Numbered from the stretch's first letter, positions 8,530-16,931 are shown. The stretch is DNA of 44,081 nt from Clostridiales bacterium (GCA_012838345.1 DUPK01000039.1:1-44081), one strand, 5' to 3'. Notes: generated from the letters alone by a model not told the origin. Numbers and translations are program-made.

Positions 8530-8557
8530 AAGGGAACTGGCAAAAACCAGTTCCCTT
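8530..8557 (-). terminator. Terminator of tRNA-fMet
   Basis: An 11-bp perfect stem (AAGGGAACTGG and its complement) with a six-base loop. On the minus strand it is followed by CGTTTTAGGG, four bases after the tRNA 3' end. Confidence 0.8.
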
Positions 8558-8561
8558 GAGG

Positions 8562-8638
<77 letters not shown>

Positions 8639-8670
8639 ATATATTTTTTTCTGGACTTAAGCGCTACAGT

Positions 8671-8699
8671 ATAGTAACATATAATAAAGCATATGTCAA
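8671..8699 (-). promoter_or_regulatory. Promoter of tRNA-fMet
   Basis: On the minus strand TTGACA (8699-8694), a 17-base spacer and TACTAT (8676-8671), about 33 bases before the tRNA 5' end. Confidence 0.7.
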
Positions 8700-8742
8700 G
8701 GCTTTTCAGTCGACATAAATTGGCCATAAAACGGGGATCCAT

Positions 8743-9465
8743 ATGGGAAAAATCGCTCTTATAACCGGCGCGTCGGGCGGCATAGGCGCGGAGATTGCCC
8801 GCAGCCTTAATCGCGACGGTTTTACAACGCTCCTGCATTATAACCGCTCGAAGGATAAAATAACCGCTCTCTCTGAGGAGCTCGGCGGCTCCGAAACCTT
8901 CCGCGCGGACTTTGAAAAATCGGAAGAGATAGAGGATATGTTTAAGAAAATTAAGACTCGCCACGGCGGGGTCGACCTGCTTGTAAACAATGCAGGGCTT
9001 GCCTCCTACGGCCTTTTTACGGACATAAATCCGACGGAGTGGCGAAGGCTCTTTGCGGTAAATGTCGACGCCATCTACCACTGCTGCCGCCTTGCCATAC
9101 CCCACATGGTGCATAACAAGTACGGGAAAATCATAAACGTCTCCTCAATCTGGGGCATTTGCGGCGCGTCCTGCGAAGCGGCGTACTCGTCGGCCAAGTC
9201 GGCGGTCATCGGTTTAACCAAGGCCCTTGCCAAGGAGCTCGGCCCGTCAAACATCACGGTCAACTGCGTGGCGCCCGGTGCCATAATGACGGACATGCTT
9301 ACATCCCTTTCCAGCGAAGCGCTTGAGCTCCTAAAAGAGGAAACGCCGCTAGGCAGGCTCGGGACCCCCTCCGACATTGCCGCCCTGGTCGCCTTTCTCG
9401 CTTCAAGCAGGGCAGACTTTATTACCGGCCAGGTGATAAGCCCTAACGGCGGCTTTGTAATATGA
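8743..9465 (+). CDS. SDR oxidoreductase, FabG-like (probably EF-P 5-aminopentanone reductase clade)
   Basis: The 240-residue product is a classical short-chain dehydrogenase. It has the TGASGGIG nucleotide loop (8-15), NNAG (82-85), catalytic S135, Y148 and K152 (YSSAK), and the C-terminal FITGQVISPNGGF. The segment SSIWGICGASCEAAYSSAK, with Cys and Glu before the active Tyr, is what I associate with the YmfI clade. That clade reduces the 5-aminopentanone modification on elongation factor P in Firmicutes, whereas FabG proper acts in fatty acid synthesis. No fab genes are nearby, which mildly favours YmfI. The start follows a weak GGGG site. A small TfoX-C-like gene begins 19 bases after the stop, and both probably end at the terminator near 9771. 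Confidence 0.85.
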   Translation: MGKIALITGASGGIGAEIARSLNRDGFTTLLHYNRSKDKITALSEELGGSETFRADFEKSEEIEDMFKKIKTRHGGVDLLVNNAGLASYGLFTDINPTEWRRLFAVNVDAIYHCCRLAIPHMVHNKYGKIINVSSIWGICGASCEAAYSSAKSAVIGLTKALAKELGPSNITVNCVAPGAIMTDMLTSLSSEALELLKEETPLGRLGTPSDIAALVAFLASSRADFITGQVISPNGGFVI

Positions 9466-9484
9466 ATTTTGGGAGGCTATTATA

Positions 9485-9739
9485 ATGGGAGAACTTGCAA
9501 AGCTTTTGAACATCGGCCCCGAAATCGAAAAGCAGCTGATGAGCGTCGGGATAAGCAGCCCGGAGGAGCTTGCCGCCGCGGGTAGCAAGGAGGCATGGCT
9601 CAAAATAAGGGCCATTGACGACTCCGCCTGCATAAACAGGCTCTACTCGCTCGAAGGGGCGATACGCGGTGTAAAAAAGGCCGGGCTTCCGCAAGAGGTA
9701 AAAGAGGACTTGAAGGCGTTTTACTTAAGGCACAAGTAA
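9485..9739 (+). CDS. TfoX/Sxy C-terminal domain-like protein
   Basis: The product is 84 residues. LLNIGPEIEKQLMSVGISSPEELAAAGSKEAWLKIR is the helix-hairpin-helix-like TfoX C-terminal domain, which occurs as a stand-alone small protein in many Firmicutes. In Proteobacteria the domain is part of the competence regulator Sxy; the function of the short form is not known to me. A GGGAGG site lies 11 bases before the ATG, and the gene is co-transcribed with the SDR gene upstream. Confidence 0.8.
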   Translation: MGELAKLLNIGPEIEKQLMSVGISSPEELAAAGSKEAWLKIRAIDDSACINRLYSLEGAIRGVKKAGLPQEVKEDLKAFYLRHK

Positions 9740-9770
9740 AAAGCCAGACATCACACATGAAGCGATAATA

Positions 9771-9808
9771 CGCCCCGGCTTTTGATTGTCGGGGCGTTTC
9801 TTTTTTAT
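9771..9808 (+). terminator. Intrinsic terminator
   Basis: CGCCCCG (9771-9777) pairs with CGGGGCG (9790-9796), followed by TTTCTTTTTT. It ends the SDR/TfoX-C transcript. Confidence 0.85.
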
Positions 9809-9882
9809 CTGCTTTCAAAAGCAAAGTGGGCCTAAAGCGGCAAAGCATCGCGTCGCCCATCGGTATAGCAAAACGGTGCACC

Positions 9883-10533
9883 TTACTGCGCTGGCGGGGT
9901 GAACTCCTTATCTGAAAATTTCAACGTCACCGCCTGAACAAGGTCCATTCCCTCAAAATCCGAAGGCGTGAAGTATTGCCCCGGCGCGTAGCTTCGCATG
10001 CTTGTGCCGCTATCGTAGACCAAAATCGCGACCGGGATTTCCTTGTCAAATTCAATTTCCTGTGAAGCCAGCAGATAGGCTTTATAGGACGCCTTATGTC
10101 CGGCGTAGTCCTCTATCTCATTGCTTTTGAATGTAACGTCGCCATTGCCGAGCGTAAAGCAGAAATCAATTGTATAATCCTCCCTGAGAAGCATTGAAAG
10201 CAATCCCTCCTGCGAATCTATCGGGACCTTGTCATCGCTAAAGACGGCAATTCCGTCTATGCTCTCCCAGCTTAAATCATCGCGCAGGACATAAGCGTAG
10301 ACCTCCACCGCCTTTGTGCCCTTGGGCGTTCTCAAGGAGAACACCTGGGCGTTGCCGTTTATATCTATTCCAAAGACCTTCAGCAGCTCTTTTTCCTTTT
10401 CGCTTAACTTGTAGGGCGCGACCTCGTCCTTTCCGGGGATGTCAAATGAGTCAAACGGCCCGCCTTTCTTTGAGCAGGACGCCAGGGTCAGTACCATAAG
10501 CAAAATCAAAAGGACTGACAAAAGCCTTTTCAT
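9883..10533 (-). CDS. Hypothetical lipoprotein
   Basis: The product is 216 residues. The N-terminus MKRLLSVLLILLMVLTLASC is a signal peptide with lipobox LASC, so the mature protein is lipid-anchored outside the membrane at Cys20. The rest is soluble and acidic. It mentions no motif I know, although the YAYVLRDD and FCFTLGNGDVTFKS stretches suggest a beta-rich domain. A good AAAGGAGG site precedes the ATG. It stands alone between terminators. I do not recognise a family. Confidence 0.8.
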   Translation of the reverse strand: MKRLLSVLLILLMVLTLASCSKKGGPFDSFDIPGKDEVAPYKLSEKEKELLKVFGIDINGNAQVFSLRTPKGTKAVEVYAYVLRDDLSWESIDGIAVFSDDKVPIDSQEGLLSMLLREDYTIDFCFTLGNGDVTFKSNEIEDYAGHKASYKAYLLASQEIEFDKEIPVAILVYDSGTSMRSYAPGQYFTPSDFEGMDLVQAVTLKFSDKEFTPPAQ

Positions 10534-10604
10534 TATCTATTCCTCCTTTGATTGCAGACAATAATATATTATACATCTTAGTGGATAATTTTTCAAATAG
10601 AAAC

Positions 10605-10627
10605 GCCCCGTGCCTTCGACACGGGGC
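10605..10627. terminator. Hairpin terminator
   Basis: GCCCCGTG (10605-10612) and CACGGGGC (10620-10627). It ends the minus-strand zinc-ribbon gene, whose stop is at 10642, and also separates it from the lipoprotein promoter. Confidence 0.7.
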
Positions 10628-10641
10628 ATTTTATAAGCCTA

Positions 10642-10896
10642 TTATTCGTTCTCTGTACTATCTTCCTTGTTATCCTTCATGAGCTTATTGTAAAGTTCCT
10701 CACCTACGCAGAGCTTTGCGTACTTACACCAGGAGATACAGGATTGTATATCGTTGTATGCAACAAAGCCGCACTTCTCGCAGGGCATCGAAATGTCCGT
10801 CGAAAAGAGCTCAATCTCGCTCCCGCAGACGGGGCATATTTTTATTTCCCAGGTCGGGGTCTTTAACCTGCTTGTTCCGGGACAGCTACTAAACAT
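10642..10896 (-). CDS. Small zinc-ribbon protein
   Basis: The 84 residues start at the ATG whose first base is 10896, placed after AAGGAGG with a seven-base gap; an upstream in-frame start at 10920 would put that site inside the gene. Two CxxC-type pairs (CPVCGSE and CEKCGF) form a probable zinc ribbon. A third cysteine patch, CISWCKYAKLC, follows. Similar small proteins accompany redox or HD-domain proteins in anaerobes, but there is no such partner here. The tail is strongly charged. Function unknown. Confidence 0.75.
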   Translation of the reverse strand: MFSSCPGTSRLKTPTWEIKICPVCGSEIELFSTDISMPCEKCGFVAYNDIQSCISWCKYAKLCVGEELYNKLMKDNKEDSTENE

Positions 10897-10950
10897 CTTG
10901 AGCCCTCCTTTCCTACTCACGGCCTAAGTTTAACATAAATTACAGAAAAA

Positions 10951-10980
10951 ATCCGTTGCAATTGCAACGGGTTTTAATTT
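10951..10980 (-). terminator. Palindromic terminator
   Basis: CCGTTGCAATTGCAACGG (10953-10970) is a perfect palindrome; on the minus strand it is followed by ATTTTTTCTG. It probably ends the lipoprotein transcript from 11750. A very similar terminator lies at 11873-11908. Confidence 0.7.
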
Positions 10981-11186
10981 TTTGTCTTTTTTTGAGCAGT
11001 TTTCATCGGCCTCGCGGCAATCAGCCCGCCCGCGGATGCGAATAAACGTTAGGGCACAGCAGTTCATGCCCTGGCACAGCAAACCTATGGCCGAAGCAAA
11101 CACGCAAGTTTCGGTATCTATGCCCGCCAAAAATACCCCGGTGATGAGCTGTAAACATAGCGCCGCCCTTCTTTAATTACAAGATT

Positions 11187-11750
11187 TCAAGGCTCGTAAA
11201 CTCCTACAGAACTAAGTACAGATTTGCTCTCATCAAACATTTGCATATATTCCTCATAAAGTTCGGGGTACTCTTCCTTTGGGTATGGGCCTTCGTATCC
11301 ATTGCCTATCATCTGGTAATAGGTATATGTATCGGTTTTAAGTAAAATCTTGCTTCTGAAATCAAAGCTTAAAAGGTCCTCTTCGCTTAGGTCCTCTTCT
11401 GTGCGCACTATTCTGAAGAGCTCTCCATGTGGTACGGTATATCTTGTATTACTCCACTCCATAGTATTCTTTGAGTAAACAATAAGCTTATTATCAACCA
11501 CTTCTACCACATATTTATCTTTCCAGTGCGCCGGAAATTCGAGCGTAATGCCAAAATCAGGGTTGTCATATAATATGGTTTCGGAATCAGTATTTGTTTC
11601 CTCAGGGGAATGCGTCGTTACGGTTTCAGGCATATCCGTTGCTTGGATTGTCGGGCCTACTGTGGGTTGCATTGATTTATTTTCGGAGCAGGACACAAAA
11701 CTAAGGATAAGAACCAGGGTAAACATAAAAATACTGATTCGTTTACTCAT
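11187..11750 (-). CDS. Hypothetical lipoprotein
   Basis: The product is 187 residues. The signal peptide MSKRISIFMFTLVLILSFVSC has lipobox FVSC with Cys21. A Thr/Glu/Pro-rich linker (about 25-60) leads to a single domain starting NPDFGITLEFPAHWKDKYVV, a type of extracellular domain often seen after lipoprotein linkers in Clostridia. Base composition is more A+T-rich than in its neighbours. There is only a weak G-rich site before the ATG. About 200 bases without a convincing gene separate it from its terminator. Function unknown; it is unrelated at sight to the lipoprotein at 9883-10533. Confidence 0.8.
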   Translation of the reverse strand: MSKRISIFMFTLVLILSFVSCSENKSMQPTVGPTIQATDMPETVTTHSPEETNTDSETILYDNPDFGITLEFPAHWKDKYVVEVVDNKLIVYSKNTMEWSNTRYTVPHGELFRIVRTEEDLSEEDLLSFDFRSKILLKTDTYTYYQMIGNGYEGPYPKEEYPELYEEYMQMFDESKSVLSSVGVYEP

Positions 11751-11872
11751 GCCACATTACCATTCCCTATAATTGTCAAATTCTGCTACAATATATTATA
11801 CTATTAATGTAAAAAGTGTCAAGGAGCTTAAACAACCGTTCAATAATAAAGAGGTTATGAAACCCCTCAACA

Positions 11873-11908
11873 GCATAAAATCCGTTGCGGTTGCAACGGA
11901 TTTTATGC
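11873..11908. terminator. Bidirectional terminator, 16-bp perfect stem
   Basis: GCATAAAATCCGTTGC and its complement around a four-base GGTT loop. It ends the metallophosphoesterase transcript on the minus strand, five bases before that gene's stop codon end. Confidence 0.85.
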
Positions 11909-12775
11909 TTTGTCAAAATATTCGCTCAGCTTCTCAGGACCGTACAGCACGTCGCGTCCGACATAAATCGTGCCGTCCCTTGCCACCTTCTGGCTCCATT
12001 TGACAAGCGAGAGGGCCCCGTCCTTAAGCTCAATCGCAGTGATGTACTCCCGATGGACGCAGCTTCCTCCGTTGAAATAGAGCCCCTTCCCCGGCTCGGG
12101 GAATACAGGCCTGTGCGTATGACCGGCGACCAGAATAGAAGCCTGTTCTGAAGCCCAGCGGGAGAGCCTCCGCTCCACTTTGCCTTTCTTTCGGCCGTTT
12201 TGAGATGCGCTGGTGGGGTCGTTGACCCCCAGCCTCTCCAGGGGAGTCCAGAGATAGTGCACGAGAAAGCGGCTTAGCTTCCAGAGCCTGTCGTTGAAAT
12301 AATCCGCCTGGTGCCCGTGCAGGAGATAAAGCCCGTATCCTTCGTTTTTATGCCTGAATATAATACCCTCGTGTATCGCTATGCCCGGAAAATCCACGGC
12401 ACCGGACTCAAAATGCTTTTTTATAAATTCGGGGTCTTTTTTAACCATATCGTGGTTTCCGTACAGGAGATAGAGCCGGCCGTCCCTGAAAAAGCGCGAC
12501 ATGAGCGCAAAAATATCCTTATACAGCTTTGTAATCACCGCAAAATCCGTGCTTTCCCACAGCTCGTCCCCGTCACCCAGCTCTATATAGGTGAATTTGC
12601 TTTTATTGTACTCTTTCAGCGCCGCAAGAAAGAGGTTCCGGTTCGCGGCGAAGGAATCCGTCCAGCTCCCGTCGCCCCTGTGGCAATCGCTGATCAGTAC
12701 TATTTTAGAGTTATCGTCAAAAGGTATCTCGGGAGCGTACCTGAACACTTCCGAGATGCGCTTTGAATAAGACAT
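11903..12775 (-). CDS. Calcineurin-like metallophosphoesterase
   Basis: The product is 290 residues with the full dimetal motif series: D30-x-H32 (SDCHRGD), GDGDE (67-71), GNHD (106-109), HGH and GHTH near the C-terminus. It is expected to be a cytoplasmic phosphodiesterase or phosphatase with Mn or Fe. It lacks a signal peptide. The substrate is not evident; the order and spacing recall UDP-diacylglucosamine-hydrolase-like and serine/threonine phosphatase-like proteins. GGGAGG precedes the ATG. It follows the DUF4474 gene by 21 bases, so the two are co-transcribed. Its stop lies within the downstream terminator stem. Confidence 0.9.
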   Translation of the reverse strand: MSYSKRISEVFRYAPEIPFDDNSKIVLISDCHRGDGSWTDSFAANRNLFLAALKEYNKSKFTYIELGDGDELWESTDFAVITKLYKDIFALMSRFFRDGRLYLLYGNHDMVKKDPEFIKKHFESGAVDFPGIAIHEGIIFRHKNEGYGLYLLHGHQADYFNDRLWKLSRFLVHYLWTPLERLGVNDPTSASQNGRKKGKVERRLSRWASEQASILVAGHTHRPVFPEPGKGLYFNGGSCVHREYITAIELKDGALSLVKWSQKVARDGTIYVGRDVLYGPEKLSEYFDKA

Positions 12776-12796
12776 ATAAAAACCTCCCGTGGGGCC

Positions 12797-13705
12797 TTAG
12801 CCCGACACGACCTTCGTATCCTTGAAAAGCCTCGCGGGTCTGCCGATGCCCTCGGTGATGTCCGCAAAGAGCTCGGGTGCTTTCTGCCGCACAAGGGCTA
12901 TGGCCTCGTCCATATCCCTGCTTCCCGCGGTCAGTTCCCTGTAGCGCTCGCAGAGGTGCTTGTTTTTCAGTTGCGACAACCTGCTGACAAGCTCCGTCCG
13001 GGTATAGGGCTGCTCGGACAGGGGGCTTGAGAACCAAATCCCCACATAGTTCCCGGAAACCCTCAGGTTGTTGTCGGTGTAGCCCATTTCCCTGAGGCTG
13101 CTTATAAAGGCCCTGAGCATCTCGGGGTCTTTCATTTTAATCGTGACGTCCATGACAAGCTCCGAAGGCTCCGAAAACTCGCCCAGAACAAAGCCCGTAA
13201 GCCACCAGTGTTTGTCTTTTCTTGTAAAGAGCGTCCTGCCGTTTTTTATAAGCGCAAGGGACATCTCCAGGTGGTCCTCGTCGCTTGCGCAGTTGTAGAG
13301 CGTGTAGTTGAAGCCGTCGTAGTAGTACAGCTTCTCGCTCTCGCTATTGTAAACGCCTACCTCGCAGCCAGTACACATGCCGTACTGGCCCTTCCAGAGC
13401 TCGATGAGCCAGTTCTTGCCCTTGTACCTGAAATATATCGGCTCGCAGTCGATAATAAGGCTCATCGGCGCCGCGGCCTCGTCGTACAGCCTTGTGTAGC
13501 CGAAATTTCTCTGCCACGCGCCGAGAGCGGTGTAGAAAATGTTTTGCGTCCTATCGTAAATATAGCCGGCCTCGGCAACTATGTCTTCCCAGTCCGTATC
13601 GCCGCGCATCCTCCGCCGGTCCGCCCTCACGGCGGCCACAATCGAGCTTAAAAATGCGGCCACAGCTGCCAACACGATAAGTACCAGAATCACGCCGGTT
13701 TCCAA
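12797..13705 (-). CDS. DUF4474 membrane-anchored protein
   Basis: The product is 302 residues from the TTG at 13705, seven bases after AGGGGG; an in-frame ATG further up has no ribosome site. One N-terminal membrane helix (about 4-27, VILVLIVLAAVAAFL) is followed by the DUF4474 domain, recognised from AGYIYDRTQNIFYTALGAWQ, YDEAAAPMSLIIDCEPIYF and WLIELWKGQYGMCTGCEVG. The domain is common in Clostridia and uncharacterised. The conserved WKGQYG and CxxC suggest a ligand pocket. The C-terminal 130 residues are less conserved. It is coupled to the metallophosphoesterase downstream. Confidence 0.8.
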   Translation of the reverse strand: METGVILVLIVLAAVAAFLSSIVAAVRADRRRMRGDTDWEDIVAEAGYIYDRTQNIFYTALGAWQRNFGYTRLYDEAAAPMSLIIDCEPIYFRYKGKNWLIELWKGQYGMCTGCEVGVYNSESEKLYYYDGFNYTLYNCASDEDHLEMSLALIKNGRTLFTRKDKHWWLTGFVLGEFSEPSELVMDVTIKMKDPEMLRAFISSLREMGYTDNNLRVSGNYVGIWFSSPLSEQPYTRTELVSRLSQLKNKHLCERYRELTAGSRDMDEAIALVRQKAPELFADITEGIGRPARLFKDTKVVSG

Positions 13706-13787
13706 AGACGCACCCCCTTCCCTGCGGCACTGTCTGCCGCATACCATAATATTCGGGGAAGGGGCAAAGTGGTTCATATATTCAGGC

Positions 13788-14216
13788 TCAGAGCACTCCT
13801 CTAAGCAGGTCCATAAGCTTTTTAATATTCTCTATGGTCTCCCGGCTCAAAAAGTGCTCAATTTTCTCCACCTGCTCGGTCTCGTCCTCTGACCTGTTTA
13901 CAAGGCAGAGAAAGTCGTTTAAAACGTCGTGCCTGTAAAGCAGGTACTCACCCACCGCCTCGCCCTCAGGAGTTGGCTTTATGTATCCGTAGCGCTCAAA
14001 GCTCACAAGGCCAGCGAGTTTCAGGTTGTTTACCATCTTTGAGGCCGAGGAGGGCTTTACGTTCAGCTTTTCCGCAAGCTCGGAGATGCGCACCACCTCC
14101 TCCTTCTTCCTGAGCCTGCAAATCATTTCAAGATAATCCTCCATAGAGGAGGTAAGCTCGGGATTTTCGTTTATTTGATAGCCCTTGAGCGTGTAAAAGT
14201 CAGACTTAAATTCCAT
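13788..14216 (-). CDS. DtxR-family metal-dependent transcriptional regulator
   Basis: The product is 142 residues from the ATG at 14216, eight bases after GGGG; a GTG nine bases earlier is too close to that site. The winged helix (SSMEDYLEMICRLRKKEEVVRISELAEKLNVKPSSASKMVNNLK) and dimerisation/metal domain (HDVLNDFL, VEKIEHFLSRET) are those of DtxR/MntR/IdeR repressors without an SH3 domain. It lies divergent from feoAB across 118 bases, so it most likely represses ferrous iron uptake when Fe(II) or Mn(II) is plentiful. A second member of the family is at 28998-29366. Confidence 0.9.
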   Translation of the reverse strand: MEFKSDFYTLKGYQINENPELTSSMEDYLEMICRLRKKEEVVRISELAEKLNVKPSSASKMVNNLKLAGLVSFERYGYIKPTPEGEAVGEYLLYRHDVLNDFLCLVNRSEDETEQVEKIEHFLSRETIENIKKLMDLLRGVL

Positions 14217-14266
14217 AGCCGGCACCCCGTTTAAACTCCGCAGGAACGAAAGCCCCGCAAAGCTAA

Positions 14267-14294
14267 TATAATAGCAGCAGGAAACAATGTTTCC
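14267..14294. promoter_or_regulatory. Intergenic control region between dtxR-type gene and feoAB
   Basis: A TATAAT at 14267-14272 could be the feoAB -10 box, and the inverted repeat GGAAACAATGTTTCC at 14280-14294 overlaps the expected start point, a sensible place for the divergent repressor to bind. The -35 box is not clear. Confidence 0.45.
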
Positions 14295-14333
14295 CTATCC
14301 TAAAATCAAATCTATTATGAGGGGATACCTTTT

Positions 14334-14567
14334 ATGAACGATACGGCCACACTAAAGGATTTAAAACGCGGGCAGAGGGCAAGAGTCAGGGCCCTCAGCT
14401 CGACGGGCGGGATAAGGAGAAGGCTGCTGGACATAGGGCTTATCGAGGGCACGGAGGTGGAGTGTCTCGGAAAAAGCCCCGCGGGCGACCCGACGGCCTA
14501 TCTTATACGGGGCGCGGTCATTGCGCTCCGCTCCGAGGATTCGGGCCAGATTTACATCTGTAAATGA
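14334..14567 (+). CDS. feoA: Ferrous iron transport protein A
   Basis: The 77 residues form an SH3-like FeoA. TLKDLKRGQRARVRAL, the RRLLDIGLIEGTEVE segment and the C-terminal ALRSEDSGQIYI are all standard. It is a cytoplasmic partner of FeoB. GAGGGG precedes the ATG. The FeoB gene begins 17 bases after the stop, and an iron-type repressor is divergent upstream. Confidence 0.93.
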   Translation: MNDTATLKDLKRGQRARVRALSSTGGIRRRLLDIGLIEGTEVECLGKSPAGDPTAYLIRGAVIALRSEDSGQIYICK

Positions 14568-14584
14568 AGCGGGGGGCGGTCTAA

Positions 14585-16726
14585 ATGGGCCTGACAAGCG
14601 GCTCCACTGGGTTAAGAGCCATCGACAGAGGGCTTGTTATAAAAAGGCAGAGCGCAGGCGACTTCGTTGTGGCGCTCGCGGGCAACCCGAACGTCGGAAA
14701 AAGCACGGTTTTCAACGGACTGACGGGCTTAAACCAGCACACGGGCAACTGGCCGGGCAAGACGGTCACAAGCGCTCAGGGCCGCTGCGTCTGCGGCGGG
14801 AATACATACATCCTGGTCGACATCCCCGGCACATATTCGCTTATGGCGCACTCCGCCGAGGAGGAGGTGGCGCGCGACTTTATCTGCTTCGGTGGCCCCG
14901 ACGCCGTGGTCGTGGTCTGCGACGCCACCTGCCTTGAGCGTAACCTAAACCTGGTTTTGCAGACGATGGAGATAACGGACAGAGTAGTAGTCTGCGTAAA
15001 CCTCATGGACGAGGCGAAAAAGAAAAAAATCAGGATAGACCTCGAGGGACTGTCCGATAAACTCGGGGTGCCGGTTGTGGGAACTGCGGCGAGGAAGAAG
15101 CGGAGCCTCGATAGAATCATGCAGGCGCTTGAAGGGCTCCTCAGCGGCGAGACGAAAAGCGCCCCCATAAAAATACGCTACACAGAACCGATAGAGGAAG
15201 CCATTGCCCTGCTTGAGCCGCTTGTCAGGGAAAGGGCAGGCGGGAAAATAAAGCCCCGCTGGCTCAGCCTTAAGCTCCTCGACGGGGACGAAACTCTCCT
15301 CAAAGCCCTGCGCGAAAACTTAGGCTTCGACATAAGCGAGGACGGGGAGATACAAAAAGCACTGGAGCGGGCATGGCAGCTCCTCACCGAAAAGGGCATA
15401 GGCAGGGAGGGCCTGCGCGACAAAATTGTCTCCTGCCTTGTGCTCACGGCGGAGGCTATCTGCCTTGACACCGTGAGCTTTGAAAAGATTGGCTACGACG
15501 CGACCGACAGGAAAATTGACCGCATACTCACGAGCAGGCTCACGGGCTTTCCTATTATGCTCGCGCTCCTCGCGCTTATCTTCTGGCTCACGATTACGGG
15601 CGCAAACTACCCCTCCCAGCTTCTTTCGGACTTGTTTTTCCGGTTGCAGGATAAACTCACGGAGTTTTTTATCTACTTAAATGCGCCCGACTGGCTGCAC
15701 GGGGTTCTGGTACTTGGTGTCTACCGGGTCCTGGCCTGGGTTGTCTCGGTGATGCTGCCGCCGATGGCGATTTTCTTCCCGCTTTTTACGCTGCTCGAGG
15801 ACCTCGGCTACCTCCCGCGCGTGGCGTTTAACCTCGATAAGTACTTCAAAAAATGCTCGGCCTGCGGAAAGCAGGCGCTCACAATGGCGATGGGCTTCGG
15901 CTGCAATGCCGCGGGAATAGTGGGCTGCAGGATAATCGACTCGCCGAGGGAGCGGCTGATTGCGATAATAACCAACAATTTCGTACCCTGCAACGGGCGC
16001 TTTCCGACGCTGATTGCGATACTTACAATGTTCTTCGTAACTTCCACGGGTGTTCGCGGCTCGGTCGTTTCGACGCTTCTGCTGACCTGCCTTATAGTCC
16101 TCGGCGTGATTATGACCTTTGTCGCCTCAAAGCTCCTATCCATAACGATACTGAAGGGCCTGCCCTCCTCCTTTACCCTGGAGCTCCCCCCCTACAGAAG
16201 GCCCCAAATCGGCAAAGTCATCGTGCGCTCTATCTTCGACAGAACGCTCTTCGTGCTCGGGAGAGCCGTAACGGTGGCCGCCCCCGCGGGACTTGTCATC
16301 TGGGTTATGGCAAACTTCACGGTTGGCGGCGACACACTCCTAAACCGGTTTTCCGGCTTCCTCGACCCCTTCGCGCGGCTGATGGGGCTTGACGGCGTGA
16401 TTCTGATGGCCTTTATCCTCGGCTTTCCCGCAAACGAAATCGTTGTGCCGATAATGATAATGACCTACATGTCCACAGGGAGCATACTTGAACTCGACAG
16501 CCTCATGGAGCTAAAGCAGCTATTCGTCGACAATGGCTGGACCTGGATAACCGCAGTTAGCACCATGCTCTTTTCGCTGATGCACTGGCCCTGCTCCACG
16601 ACCTGCCTTACGATAAAAAAGGAGACGCAGAGCCTCAAATGGACGCTTATCTCCTTCGCGGTGCCGACAATATTAGGAATCGCCGTCTGCATTGCGTTCA
16701 CAAGCATAGCAAGGCTCTTTGCGTAA
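14585..16726 (+). CDS. feoB: Ferrous iron transporter B
   Basis: The 713 residues have the cytoplasmic G domain first: G1 GNPNVGKST (33-41), G3 DIPGTYSL, and G4 NLMDEAKK with D rather than the classical NKxD, as usual in FeoB. A helical GDI-like region follows, then membrane segments. The two gate motifs are seen, with Cys in CGKQALTMAMGFGCNAAG and a second in FILGFPANEIVVPI. It imports Fe(II) across the inner membrane under GTP control. Length is normal and the gene is intact. It forms an operon with feoA and ends at the hairpin 16747-16770. Confidence 0.95.
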   Translation: MGLTSGSTGLRAIDRGLVIKRQSAGDFVVALAGNPNVGKSTVFNGLTGLNQHTGNWPGKTVTSAQGRCVCGGNTYILVDIPGTYSLMAHSAEEEVARDFICFGGPDAVVVVCDATCLERNLNLVLQTMEITDRVVVCVNLMDEAKKKKIRIDLEGLSDKLGVPVVGTAARKKRSLDRIMQALEGLLSGETKSAPIKIRYTEPIEEAIALLEPLVRERAGGKIKPRWLSLKLLDGDETLLKALRENLGFDISEDGEIQKALERAWQLLTEKGIGREGLRDKIVSCLVLTAEAICLDTVSFEKIGYDATDRKIDRILTSRLTGFPIMLALLALIFWLTITGANYPSQLLSDLFFRLQDKLTEFFIYLNAPDWLHGVLVLGVYRVLAWVVSVMLPPMAIFFPLFTLLEDLGYLPRVAFNLDKYFKKCSACGKQALTMAMGFGCNAAGIVGCRIIDSPRERLIAIITNNFVPCNGRFPTLIAILTMFFVTSTGVRGSVVSTLLLTCLIVLGVIMTFVASKLLSITILKGLPSSFTLELPPYRRPQIGKVIVRSIFDRTLFVLGRAVTVAAPAGLVIWVMANFTVGGDTLLNRFSGFLDPFARLMGLDGVILMAFILGFPANEIVVPIMIMTYMSTGSILELDSLMELKQLFVDNGWTWITAVSTMLFSLMHWPCSTTCLTIKKETQSLKWTLISFAVPTILGIAVCIAFTSIARLFA

Positions 16727-16746
16727 CTTAAGGCTACATAATAGAA

Positions 16747-16777
16747 AAAGCCGCCGCGGATGGCGGCTTTATATTTT
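16747..16777 (+). terminator. feoAB terminator
   Basis: AAAGCCGCC (16747-16755) and GGCGGCTTT (16762-16770), then ATATTTTT. Confidence 0.85.
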
Positions 16778-16792
16778 TGGCTTACAATTAGG

Positions 16793-16850
16793 TTGACGTA
16801 TCGCGGCTGAAACTATAATATATTAAAAAGTTGATTGTAATTGAATCAAC
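16793..16850 (+). promoter_or_regulatory. Promoter with downstream operator-like inverted repeat
   Basis: TTGACG (16793-16798), 15 bases, TATAAT (16814-16819), then GTTGATT (16830-16836) with its mirror AATCAAC (16844-16850). The repeat sits at the expected transcription start, suggesting a repressor site controlling the thioesterase genes that follow at 16997. Confidence 0.5.
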
Positions 16851-16931
16851 CTGATTATGTTTAGTTCAATCTGCTTATCTGGGCGCTTTGCCCTCCGCGT
16901 GTTCAAGTCTTGAAGCAAAACAACTGTTTTC

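Larger units (their letters stand above)
7764..8561. other. A+T-rich, gene-poor island end with repeats
   Basis: About 800 bases without an intact gene. It holds a 14-bp-stem hairpin (7796-7838), a 21-bp direct repeat (8001-8021 and 8492-8512) with a looser third copy near 8358, many copies of AGGGTAA and its complement, two overlapping short reading frames (8191-8350), and a diverged copy of the tRNA-fMet 3' half with terminator (8408-8476). This is what the end of a decayed integrated element looks like. Confidence 0.6.

Noticed and set aside
10930-11130. Minus-strand frame of 66 codons with several cysteines (ETCVFASAIGLLCQG)
   Set aside because: Its last 17 codons run through a palindromic terminator, it begins with TTG behind a weak site, and I see no family. 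It might be a decayed membrane protein gene, but it is not strong enough to list.
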